From an uncultured Saprospiraceae bacterium (GTDB lineage: Bacteria; Bacteroidota; Bacteroidia; Chitinophagales; Saprospiraceae): a stretch of 64,000 bases of DNA. Location: assembly GCA_905480605.1 (NCBI GenBank), contig CAJQRD010000026.1:37089-101088 (forward strand). The letters are read 5' to 3'. The position numbers and the translations under genes were made by a program. The notes beneath the pieces were generated by a model that did no database searches, was not told the origin of the DNA, and saw nothing but the letters and a program-made list of their open reading frames with translations. Each line of letters begins with the position of its first letter. Positions within the stretch are counted from its first letter, which is position 1. Of this stretch, positions 18,923 through 27,090 are shown one piece after another.

Positions 18923-19651
18923 CTATTTGAACGCCTTGTAAATAGTTGACAGTCCTTTGGCTTGAGGAATAACTTCTACTCTACTGTACCCTACTTTTTC
19001 GAGTATCAATTTTAGTTTTTGACCGTATGGGAAAGTATTCGCAGATTCAGAAAGGTATGAATATGCTCGCTTGTCCTTTGAAAACAACTTACCAATCAAA
19101 GGTAATATCACTTTAGTATGAATAGCATATCCCTGTCTCAAGATAAATGAATCAGGAACCGATGTTTCAAGAATGACCAACATACCATCTTTATTGAGCA
19201 CCCGTTTTATTTCAGAAAGTCCTTTTTCTAAATCTTCAAAATTTCTAATTCCATAAGTTACAGATACCACATCAAATTCATTTTCGCCAAAAGGTAAGTT
19301 CTCAGCATCACCCACTTGAAAGACAATCCTGCTGTCCAAATCAGTATCTTTGATTTTATCTATAGCAACTTGTAGCATTCCACTTGAAATGTCTAAACCC
19401 ACAATCCTAGTTGCATCCGTTTTACCATACATAATAGCCATATCACCTGTACCAGTTGCAATATCAAGAATGGTATCGTGTTTTTGAGATTTGATATACT
19501 TAAAAACATTCTTTCGCCAGCCAATATCCATCCCAAATGTGATTACTCGGTTGAGTATATCATAATTACCCGAAATGTTATCAAACATTTGAGTTACTTG
19601 ATCTTTTTTTCCTCCTTTCCAGTCCTTGTAGGGTTTTACAACTTCGTTCAT
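18923..19651 (-). CDS. ubiE: Demethylmenaquinone methyltransferase (UbiE/MenG)
   Basis: The 242-residue class I SAM methyltransferase has 'FDNISGNYDILNRVITFG' near the N-terminus, the SAM motif 'ILDIATGTGDMAI' and 'VTYGIRNFEDLEKGL', which are diagnostic for UbiE/MenG. It carries out the last step of menaquinone synthesis, C-methylation of demethylmenaquinone; Bacteroidota use menaquinone, so menG is an equally valid name. It is cytoplasmic or membrane-associated. The ATG at 19651 gives the normal family length. Confidence 0.95.
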   Translation of the reverse strand: MNEVVKPYKDWKGGKKDQVTQMFDNISGNYDILNRVITFGMDIGWRKNVFKYIKSQKHDTILDIATGTGDMAIMYGKTDATRIVGLDISSGMLQVAIDKIKDTDLDSRIVFQVGDAENLPFGENEFDVVSVTYGIRNFEDLEKGLSEIKRVLNKDGMLVILETSVPDSFILRQGYAIHTKVILPLIGKLFSKDKRAYSYLSESANTFPYGQKLKLILEKVGYSRVEVIPQAKGLSTIYKAFK

Positions 19652-19784
19652 TTGTATTAGATAAATGCTTGAATATTAATTGTTGCAAAGATCAATATTA
19701 TCTTTGTCATATACTGCTAAAAGTACAAAAAATCAACTCACAGAATATTGTAGTTAACAGAAGAACTGACTTAATGTTTTGCGA

Positions 19785-20720
19785 TTACCTTAATATAAAC
19801 TCAACAAGCTTTTGAATAAATTCATTCACCAAACCTACTGTAGGATCTTCGTAGTTTTTTGCATTCTTCATTTTATCCAAAGTATCTGCAAATTTCATTG
19901 CATGATTCATGTTTTGAATCAGTAAGGTATCCGCAGAAGGCATCGCATTTCTCAAGAATTCATATTGATCCATTTGAACTTGAAAATCCATTTCTCCTTG
20001 TACTATTAATACTGGCACATCAACTTTTTGAATTTCTAGCGTTGGGTTATAATTTATCCAAGACAATAAAAATGGTTGTACCTCTCTTCTAAACATTGCG
20101 CGAAATGGTTCAACAATACTGTCAGTTTCTACAAATTCCGCTCTGCTTATTTTTTCAAAAAGTGTATCGATGACAGCACCAAAGAAAAATTTATTTATGG
20201 GCGGATTGTAAATTTGCTTTCTTATTACTAAATCTATTTTTTCACCTGCACCAGCCAAACTGATGCACTTATCAACTGCCGAATCTTGTGAAACTAAAAA
20301 AGCAATTAAAGAGCCCTGACTGTGACCTAATATTATTATTTCAGAAAATCGTTGATCCTTCTTTAAAAACTGCACCCAAGATTTGGCATCATCCACAAAA
20401 TCCTCAAACATCGTATTCTCCAAATTGGTCATCTGCTCTATTGACTTTCCTGCCGATCGTTTATCCACCCTTAATGTGGAAATATTATATTTCCCCAAAG
20501 AGTCACTCAGCATTTTATAGGACATTCCTTTTCCCATATTTCTATCAGTTGGTCCTGACCCAGCAATAATTAAAACAACTGGAGATTGATCTTGACTGTC
20601 AACAACGGTCAATGTTCCGAACAATGTTCCATCTGCAACATCAATACTAACTTCAGAAGAAGTTTGAGCATTCAAAATCAAAGAGAAAATACTTAGATAA
20701 AATGTGAGCTTGATTTTCAT
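19785..20720 (-). CDS. Exported alpha/beta hydrolase
   Basis: The 311-residue protein begins with a signal peptide (about 1-19, ending 'LILNAQT'). The mature part is an alpha/beta-hydrolase with the oxyanion region 'IIAGSGPTDRN', the nucleophile elbow 'GHSQGS' (Ser134), a late acid in 'VQGEMDFQV' and His in 'QNMNHAMKF'. The pattern is that of serine-aminopeptidase-like or dienelactone-hydrolase-like periplasmic esterases. The substrate is unknown. It is transcribed alone. Confidence 0.82.
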   Translation of the reverse strand: MKIKLTFYLSIFSLILNAQTSSEVSIDVADGTLFGTLTVVDSQDQSPVVLIIAGSGPTDRNMGKGMSYKMLSDSLGKYNISTLRVDKRSAGKSIEQMTNLENTMFEDFVDDAKSWVQFLKKDQRFSEIIILGHSQGSLIAFLVSQDSAVDKCISLAGAGEKIDLVIRKQIYNPPINKFFFGAVIDTLFEKISRAEFVETDSIVEPFRAMFRREVQPFLLSWINYNPTLEIQKVDVPVLIVQGEMDFQVQMDQYEFLRNAMPSADTLLIQNMNHAMKFADTLDKMKNAKNYEDPTVGLVNEFIQKLVEFILR

Positions 20721-20821
20721 AGTTTATAAATAAGTTAACCAAATTACAATTATTATAATGAAGTGATATTTAGCAGTTGATAAATTATTTTACAAATGCC
20801 TAAATTCAATTTATTTCAATA

Positions 20822-21145
20822 CTATTGTAATTCCCTTGGTAGAAAAAATTCTACCTTCTCACAGTTTGGACAAACATAAACATCATAAGATGAACGGCTA
20901 TCTAAGAGATCTGTAATATTTCCACCAATATTAGATTCTTTTCTAAACTTACGATTTGCGCCAAAAAGCATTGTCGTTTTACAACGTAAGCAATCTATTT
21001 TTTTGGAAGAAAGTCCTTCACGTTTTATATCCATATCATTACTAACAAAACCTTCTGCTTTTTTAGTCGCAAAATTATAACTGCAATTCCAACATACATT
21101 GTATTCATCATGAACAGAAACTATACAGTTTGGACATTCTTTCAT
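20822..21145 (-). CDS. Small double zinc-ribbon protein
   Basis: The 107-residue protein has two zinc-ribbon-like Cys sets: an N-terminal 'CPNC...CWNC' pair (residues 4-20) and a second pair made of 'CLRC' (about 52-55) and 'CPNC' (about 93-96). There is no signal or membrane helix. Such ribbons bind Zn and often mediate nucleic-acid or protein contacts, but no specific function can be assigned. It is divergent from the membrane protein gene at 21232. Confidence 0.72.
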   Translation of the reverse strand: MKECPNCIVSVHDEYNVCWNCSYNFATKKAEGFVSNDMDIKREGLSSKKIDCLRCKTTMLFGANRKFRKESNIGGNITDLLDSRSSYDVYVCPNCEKVEFFLPRELQ

Positions 21146-21231
21146 GCTTGATCGATTTTAATTATAAATAATGAACGAAGAAATAACAAAATTGGTTTCA
21201 TTAAATAATAACCTCAATATAACTATACAAA

Positions 21232-21636
21232 ATGGAAACCCAAGAATACAAATCCCTCAAAAAAATACATGCTGTATTTTGCATTGGCACAACGACTGTA
21301 CTTTTTGTCAACCATTATATAAAAAAGATTTCTTTTGATAATTTAAGTGGGGAAATTGATACTCCATCACTATTTATAATTGGATTTGGTACCGTTATGG
21401 CTGTTCTTTCAGTTATCATTTTCAATAAAACAAGAGGTTCCGATCAACAAAGCAAAACTGACTGCATTAAATTGCGCAAAGCATACATTATTAAATGGGC
21501 TGTCTTAGAAGGAGCAGTATTGCTTAGTTTCACTTACTACTTTTATTTAAATGGCCATCAGCTTACCTTATTATCAGGGTTTACTTTGTTAATCCTATTG
21601 GTTATTTCAAGTCCTAAGCTGGTCACCCATGAATAA
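21232..21636 (+). CDS. Small multi-helix membrane protein (paralogue of 21811 gene)
   Basis: The 134-residue protein has about four hydrophobic segments (10-27, 42-62, 85-104 and 109-126). Its third and fourth helices ('YIIKWAVLEGAVLLSF...' and 'LTLLSGFTLLILLVIS') align by eye with the downstream protein, suggesting a tandem duplication. No catalytic residues or named family were recognised. Confidence 0.6.
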   Translation: METQEYKSLKKIHAVFCIGTTTVLFVNHYIKKISFDNLSGEIDTPSLFIIGFGTVMAVLSVIIFNKTRGSDQQSKTDCIKLRKAYIIKWAVLEGAVLLSFTYYFYLNGHQLTLLSGFTLLILLVISSPKLVTHE

Positions 21637-21810
21637 AGTAGAGTTTCTCGCATAAACACGCAGCCTGATTTTTGTTTTACTATATTGTAATCGATATTGG
21701 TGTACTTAAGTAAATAAAGCCTACATTAAAATGAAGTCACCAAGTTTTGATTTAAATTTGATTGAAACACAAACGGTTTTGTTCGAAACAATAAAATAAA
21801 AAATACAATA

Positions 21811-22224
21811 TTGCCTAAAAATACAATCATACAAAACTTACGATTGATCAAGGCAAGCTTTGTTATCGTACTTGTATCTATTTTTGCAGCACAATACTTT
21901 TTTGTAACACCGCCAAACAAGGATTATTTTAACGTTAATCTTGATATAGTTACTGGAGTGGTTGTATTATTCAGTATTCTACTGACATGGCTTTCAATTT
22001 ACAATTACAGAAAAATAAAAAGCACTATTGATACAGTTAAACAAATGCAAAGTGATGATATTAAGGAGTCATATATACAAACATGGGCACCTATTGCTGG
22101 TGCATGTTTGATCTGCCAATTGGTTTACTTTCATATATATGGCAATGTAGTTCTTATCCTTGTATCGCTAATTACACTATTAATACTGCTATCATTAAAA
22201 ATTAAGAATGCTAATACGAAATAG
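21811..22224 (+). CDS. Small multi-helix membrane protein (paralogue of 21232 gene)
   Basis: The 137-residue protein starts at a TTG (21811); no ATG precedes the first helix. It has four hydrophobic segments, a charged loop 'KSTIDTVKQMQSDDIKESY', and then 'YIQTWAPIAGACLICQLVYF', which parallels the upstream paralogue. The paired genes are separated by 174 bp. Function is unknown. The frame and hydrophobic profile support a real gene, but the non-ATG start lowers certainty. Confidence 0.55.
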   Translation: MPKNTIIQNLRLIKASFVIVLVSIFAAQYFFVTPPNKDYFNVNLDIVTGVVVLFSILLTWLSIYNYRKIKSTIDTVKQMQSDDIKESYIQTWAPIAGACLICQLVYFHIYGNVVLILVSLITLLILLSLKIKNANTK

Positions 22225-22301
22225 ACTCTGGTCCATTCTAATCCAAAAATTGTGGCATTTCACCTCAATTATATGTTCCTTTGCACTTGTAAATTTATAA
22301 T

Positions 22302-23645
22302 ATGTTGTTTTCTGATTTAAATCTAAATAAGACTTTACTCAATGCACTCGATGAATTAAATATCACCGAGCCCACTGCTATACAGGCTAAGTCCTTTGCA
22401 CCTATAATGTCAGGAAAAGATATCGTTGGTATATCACAAACGGGTACTGGAAAGACATTCGCCTTTTTATTGCCAACTTTGAGGCTGTGGAAGTTTTCAA
22501 AATCACCTAATGCACAAATCCTAATTATTGTACCTACAAGAGAACTCGTTGTACAAATAGTAGATGCCATAAACAGTTTGACGACCTATATGAGTGTGCA
22601 TACTGTTGGTGTTTATGGAGGTACCAATATGAGACCGCAACTGATAGCTGTAGAAGCTGGGCTTGACATTGTTGTTGGGACTCCAGGTCGATTGGTTGAT
22701 CTAATCAGAACCGGTTCACTCAAAACAAAAGGCATCAAAAGGGTAATCATTGATGAAGTTGATGAGATGTTAAACCTTGGTTTTAGAACTCAATTAAAGA
22801 ATTTAATAGATTTTCTTCCGGCTAAAAGACAGCACCTCATGTTTTCTGCCACGATGACAGAAGATGTTGAGGAAGTTATAAATGGTATTACTGATTACTA
22901 TACAAAAATTGAAGCGGCACCATCTGGCGCACCTCTTGAAAATATAGAACAAATAGGATACCCAGCCGCAAACTTTAATACCAAAGCAAATTTATTACAG
23001 CATTTATTTGAATCGGATGAAACTATGACAAAAGTTTTGGTATTTGCTAAAACTAAAAAACTAGCTGATGCTTTATTCGAAAGAATGCAGCCACATTTTG
23101 AAGAAACCATAGGTATTATTCATTCTTCAAAATCTCAAAACAATAGATTCAAAACAGTAGCATCTTTTCAAGAAGGCACATTCACTTATTTGATTGCAAC
23201 TGACATTATTGCCAGAGGTTTAGATGTCTCAAAAGTTACCCACGTAATCAACTTTGACTTAACCGATACTGCTGAAAAATATATTCACAGAATTGGACGT
23301 ACTGGTCGATCAGAACAAAAAGGTATTGCCATTTCTTTCATCTCTGAAGATGACAAACCGTATCAATTAGAGATTGAGGAATTGATGAATCTTAAAATAG
23401 ATTTGGTTCCTTTCCCTGAGAACGTTGAAGTATCGGATGAATTGATTCCGTTAGAAGAACTTAAAGATCTCATTCCGCATAATTTACATAAAGTTAAAAT
23501 AGCTGAACCAACTGGTCCTGCCTTTCATGAAAAGTCATCGAAAAACTCGAAAATCAACAACAAGATTCGTCATGTTGAATTGATGAAAGCCAAATACGGT
23601 AAGCCTAGAACGAGAGGAGATAAATTCCAGAATAAGAAGAAATAA
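22302..23645 (+). CDS. DEAD-box ATP-dependent RNA helicase (DEVD variant)
   Basis: The 447-residue superfamily 2 helicase contains the Q motif ('TEPTAIQAKSF'), Walker A 'SQTGTGKT', 'PTREL', 'TPGRL', a Walker B reading D-E-V-D instead of D-E-A-D, 'FSATM', and the C-terminal motifs 'ARGLD' and 'HRIGRTGR'. A basic tail of about 45 residues follows, as in RhlE-type enzymes. It would remodel RNA in ribosome assembly or mRNA decay. The Ala-to-Val change in motif II is conservative. It is transcribed alone. Confidence 0.93.
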   Translation: MLFSDLNLNKTLLNALDELNITEPTAIQAKSFAPIMSGKDIVGISQTGTGKTFAFLLPTLRLWKFSKSPNAQILIIVPTRELVVQIVDAINSLTTYMSVHTVGVYGGTNMRPQLIAVEAGLDIVVGTPGRLVDLIRTGSLKTKGIKRVIIDEVDEMLNLGFRTQLKNLIDFLPAKRQHLMFSATMTEDVEEVINGITDYYTKIEAAPSGAPLENIEQIGYPAANFNTKANLLQHLFESDETMTKVLVFAKTKKLADALFERMQPHFEETIGIIHSSKSQNNRFKTVASFQEGTFTYLIATDIIARGLDVSKVTHVINFDLTDTAEKYIHRIGRTGRSEQKGIAISFISEDDKPYQLEIEELMNLKIDLVPFPENVEVSDELIPLEELKDLIPHNLHKVKIAEPTGPAFHEKSSKNSKINNKIRHVELMKAKYGKPRTRGDKFQNKKK

Positions 23646-23655
23646 TAAACGTTTG

Positions 23656-23940
23656 TCAACTTCCAGCAAGGGTAAACCTATGTTTCATTTTAATTTGTTT
23701 ACCGTTTTTATATATACCATATTGGTCAATTATATTCTTTAAATTTTTAACTTTAAGCTTCTGCTCATCACTTGATGTTGAACAGTATTTACGCGAACCA
23801 TTTTCATCTAAATAAGAAAGCCAAACACCTTCTCTTAAGCCATTTACATAATTCCCTTTACTGTGGAAAGTACCATCAGAATTGTAATAAGTCCAAAGTC
23901 CATTTGGTTTTCTATGAACAAATTTCCTCTTAGCTGCCAA
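23656..23940 (-). pseudogene. 3' part of a nonsense-interrupted MORN-repeat protein
   Basis: This stretch encodes about 94 residues with MORN/YwqK-like repeats ('NGLWTYYNSDGTFHSKGNYV', 'GLREGVWLSY'). The reading frame is the same as that of the upstream fragment (23950-24345): only a single TAA at 23947-23949 separates them, followed by TGT GAC TTG in frame. The only available independent start would be the TTG at 23938-23940. It is therefore best read as the C-terminal part of one broken gene. A separately translated 94-residue protein remains possible. Confidence 0.55.
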
Positions 23941-23946
23941 GTCACA

Positions 23947-24345
23947 TTATTCATCATTCCAAGCACTTCTTTGCTTTGGTTTTAAAAACTGAACGACTAC
24001 CCTTTTGAAATTCTTATCAGCGTTTTGTACAAACATATTATTAGTACAAAAACCTCTCATATTTGCACCGTTCACTTTATAAGAAAAAATATAAAGTTGA
24101 TCAAACTCGGAATAATTTACGCCATTAGATGAACTTTGAGTTGAAGAATAAATTATTACCTCTGCTCCGTGTGGATTATATTTAATGTCTTCAGTTACCT
24201 CGAATGTGTATTTAAAATACTCTATTGTGAAGCTGCTATTATTAGGGCTATCTTGCGCACTTAAAATATCACCCACTTTTTCTTTACTGATAACTTTCCC
24301 TTTAAATACAAGATTGTTTTGATTGGTTACTAAAATATCAAGGAA
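23947..24345 (-). pseudogene. 5' part of the same interrupted gene, N-terminus missing
   Basis: The frame is open from 24345 to the TAA at 23947-23949. No signal peptide or good start is present; a GTG at 24276 gives 109 residues, but homology-like sequence ('LVFKGKVISKEKVGDI') continues upstream of it. 'S/N-x-LVFKGKV' resembles the start of small exported NTR/TIMP-like domains that normally follow a Cys-rich N-terminus, which is absent here. Together with the in-frame TAA, this suggests decay of a formerly exported two-domain protein. The family assignment is tentative. Confidence 0.5.
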
Positions 24346-24525
24346 TCAATATTTTCAAAATAAATTGAGAGCAGCTACATCAAGCAACTACAATACGATA
24401 TTTATTTCCAAAAGGAAGCCAGAAATGTAAGGTTATTTGCTTCACCGATCTTTGCTGTTAGAGGCAGCAATGTCTATTATCTTCTAAAAATACTAGTACG
24501 TCTAATCATTATGCGATAATGATTA

Positions 24526-25428
24526 TTAAGGATGTGCAATTTGTTTCTCGCCTGCCTCAATTTTAAAACCAACATAGTTTTCAATTGGAGGAATTGGACA
24601 AGTTGCAAAGTCAGTAAATGCACAAGGAGGATTGTGAGCTTTATTAAAATCTATCAATACTTGATCAGATCCAGGTTTAGGTTTATCCACATAAATAAAT
24701 CGGCCACCAGAATAAGTTTCATTTCCATTGGTGTCATCAGAAAAAACAATAAAGTATTTATCTTTACCACCATCAAATGCAATTAACTCATAAGTCTTTC
24801 CCTTTTCTTTAAAACTCAATATATTTGCGATTCTATACCTAGTTTGTATACCTGTAATATCATTGATTAGAATTGAATCCATTTGACCTGAGTGAATAAC
24901 CTTAGCCAGATATCTATATTCCTTGTTGATATCGAAACAATCAATACCTTGAAATGCAAATCTTTTTTCAGCCAATGTATTTTTGACTCTTAAGCCAAAT
25001 TTTATTCCTCTTCGAATGACGTAAAAATAAAGTGATTTATATGATAATTCTGTTGGCACCCTGCTGGCATCAGAAAACATTGCTCCTTCTCTAAAACCTT
25101 TATTATTTTTACTAATGTACGATTCTCCGAAAGCCTTGAAATATAACTCTCCTTTATTTAAATATAAATCACCGACTTTTTTAGCTGCTATGTCTGGAAA
25201 TACGACATCACTGTTTGGATCCGAACCAATAACATTTCGTCCTTCTTGCAGCCAATGAAGTCCTACTAAGGTAAGCCAACCCTTTGGTGATTTTATGTCT
25301 CGATTTCGGGAAATTTGCCAATCTAGAATTTCTTGTTGATAAGCATCATCATCAACAGGAAACACATCAGCAACTTTGGGAGAGCAAGCGAGCAACCCCA
25401 AAAGAAAAATAGTAATCAAAATTTTCAT
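24526..25428 (-). CDS. DUF1684 lipoprotein
   Basis: The 300-residue precursor begins 'MKILITIFLLGLLACS', with a lipobox. The mature sequence carries DUF1684 hallmarks: 'WLTLVGLHWLQEGRNVIGSD' near the N-terminus, and a C-terminal 'DFNKAHNPPCAFTDFATC' followed by 'PIPPIENYVGFKIEAGEK'. DUF1684 proteins are widespread and of unknown biochemical activity. It is probably anchored to the membrane in the periplasm. It is divergent from the LpxR-like gene across a 373-bp spacer. Confidence 0.88.
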   Translation of the reverse strand: MKILITIFLLGLLACSPKVADVFPVDDDAYQQEILDWQISRNRDIKSPKGWLTLVGLHWLQEGRNVIGSDPNSDVVFPDIAAKKVGDLYLNKGELYFKAFGESYISKNNKGFREGAMFSDASRVPTELSYKSLYFYVIRRGIKFGLRVKNTLAEKRFAFQGIDCFDINKEYRYLAKVIHSGQMDSILINDITGIQTRYRIANILSFKEKGKTYELIAFDGGKDKYFIVFSDDTNGNETYSGGRFIYVDKPKPGSDQVLIDFNKAHNPPCAFTDFATCPIPPIENYVGFKIEAGEKQIAHP

Positions 25429-25801
25429 ACCCTAAGGTAACAGAATCCATATATAATGACGTAATTTTTTTATTTTTTTAAGAAAAAAAAGCTATTAAAA
25501 ATAAAAAAAGTTACAATAAGTAGATGACTTAATACACAAACAAGATGATAAAAAGAAAATTAATCCTCTGACAAAAACAAAAAATGATATTATGATCCAC
25601 TTTCAATCTTTCGATACAAAGGTTTTCCTAAGTGTAAATCCGCTATTTATTAAAAGAATCTATACATTTCAAAACGCTCATATTACCATAAAATGTGATT
25701 TCAAACATTATTGAAATACCACAAAACTGGTTCGATGCGTTTATAACTAAATTGAACCTTGTGAAATATCTGAATCTGATATGAATGATTAAATTTGCAC
25801 C
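25429..25801. other. 373-bp AT-rich divergent intergenic region
   Basis: It contains poly-A-rich stretches and the promoter regions of the flanking divergent genes. A TAnnTTTG match (TAAATTTG, about 25791-25798) sits almost against the LpxR-like start codon. No gene was seen. Confidence 0.45.
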
Positions 25802-26956
25802 ATGAGATTATACTTACTATTTATAGCCCTTTTCACTTTATCCCTTCCTAGCATTTCTATCTGTCAGGAAAACGATTTGTCAGGATTCGAGATTTCGATT
25901 GATCAAGATAACTTTGCGGACATCATTAGAGATACAGTAGAAGCGGACAGGAACTACGCAATATCATTAAGATTAGGATTTTATGGCGCTCTTGCCAATC
26001 ATGATTATTTAGGGCTGCCTTGGGTAAGAAAAAGAGTTGATGGATTTTTACTTGATAAATTTTTAGACAATTCTGGTTTTCAAGAAGAAAGCAGATCGCA
26101 TAATTTTGTTTTTGTTATAAATGGATTTAGTCCTTCTCACATATCTAATGAAGCTCCAGAGTTTCAAGAAGCTTTAGATCAAGGTTATCAATTAAATGGG
26201 GATCATCCATTTTCATCATTTACAGGATTTAGAAGTACAAGACGTATACAAGGAATTAAAAGAATTGTGCATTCTGCAAAGGCAATTGACCTTGCGGTAA
26301 ACAGTTCATTCACATTTGGATTTGCAAGTTTTGGACTGGTAAAAGGTATTGAGAATTTATTTGGTGGCAACAGACCAAATGGTAATCTTTGGAGTCGTGA
26401 CCCTAACGATCCAAACCCTACTGGTCAGGCAATGCCTAGCCCCTTTCCAATGTTTATGTATTCATTATCAGCAGAAGCTGTTGTTTGGCAACCTGTCAAA
26501 AAAGTTCTGTTACAAGTGAGGCCAGAATTAAATCTAGGATACTATACCAATATTGGTATAGGCTTGGATTTTGGAAAAGTTCTAAATGTTGAAAAACATG
26601 TAGACAATCTTTCATACACAGATACAAATAACCCAGGCACCATTTCCGTAAATGATGGGCCCCTTGGATTTTCACTAGTTGCTGGTGGAACAGTAAAGGC
26701 TGTGTTGTATAACGGTCATATAAATGGTATTTTTGGTTGGAATAAAGGTCATTATTACGGACTCGGTGATACTAAGAAGATAGTTGCTGAAGCTTACGCT
26801 GGTTTTAAACTACAATTTGTTTCCAAAGTAGAATTTAATTTTTCGGTAAATTATCGTACTGCGGAATTTTCAGGATTGATCAGTCGAAATCCTATCTGGG
26901 GAACTGTAGGATTTAAGTATTTGCTTGATTCACCAGGTGAAGGTTGTTATGACTAA
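25802..26956 (+). CDS. LpxR-like outer-membrane lipid A deacylase family protein
   Basis: The 384-residue precursor has a signal peptide (about 1-20). The mature start 'FEISIDQDNFADIIRDTVEADRNYAISLRLGFYG' resembles the LpxR N-terminal region, where an N-D pair and a nearby Thr/Ser contribute to the calcium and catalytic site; here the acidic residues are present but the motif is loose. Alternating beta-strands continue to an aromatic C-terminal strand, consistent with a 12-strand barrel. LpxR removes the 3'-acyloxyacyl chain of lipid A. The activity of this member is uncertain. A terminator follows. Confidence 0.6.
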   Translation: MRLYLLFIALFTLSLPSISICQENDLSGFEISIDQDNFADIIRDTVEADRNYAISLRLGFYGALANHDYLGLPWVRKRVDGFLLDKFLDNSGFQEESRSHNFVFVINGFSPSHISNEAPEFQEALDQGYQLNGDHPFSSFTGFRSTRRIQGIKRIVHSAKAIDLAVNSSFTFGFASFGLVKGIENLFGGNRPNGNLWSRDPNDPNPTGQAMPSPFPMFMYSLSAEAVVWQPVKKVLLQVRPELNLGYYTNIGIGLDFGKVLNVEKHVDNLSYTDTNNPGTISVNDGPLGFSLVAGGTVKAVLYNGHINGIFGWNKGHYYGLGDTKKIVAEAYAGFKLQFVSKVEFNFSVNYRTAEFSGLISRNPIWGTVGFKYLLDSPGEGCYD

Positions 26957-26991
26957 AAACAACCACGTGAGTTAGCTCACATGGTTGTTTA
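26956..26991 (+). terminator. rho-independent terminator after LpxR-like gene
   Basis: The arms AACAACCA-c-GTGAG and CTCAC-a-TGGTTGTT flank a TTAG loop and end in TTT, directly after the stop codon. Confidence 0.8.
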
Positions 26992-27090
26992 ATATATTTA
27001 TCAAATTGTATTTATTTAATAACAAGTATTAATATGGTTTTAAATATTTGTCTTTTAAATTAATTAACAATCGGTTTATAAATCACTTCA

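Noticed and set aside
22302..23645. Motif II of the helicase (DEVD) as a sign of a different enzyme
   Set aside because: All other DEAD-box motifs are intact, and Ala-to-Val in this position is a conservative change.
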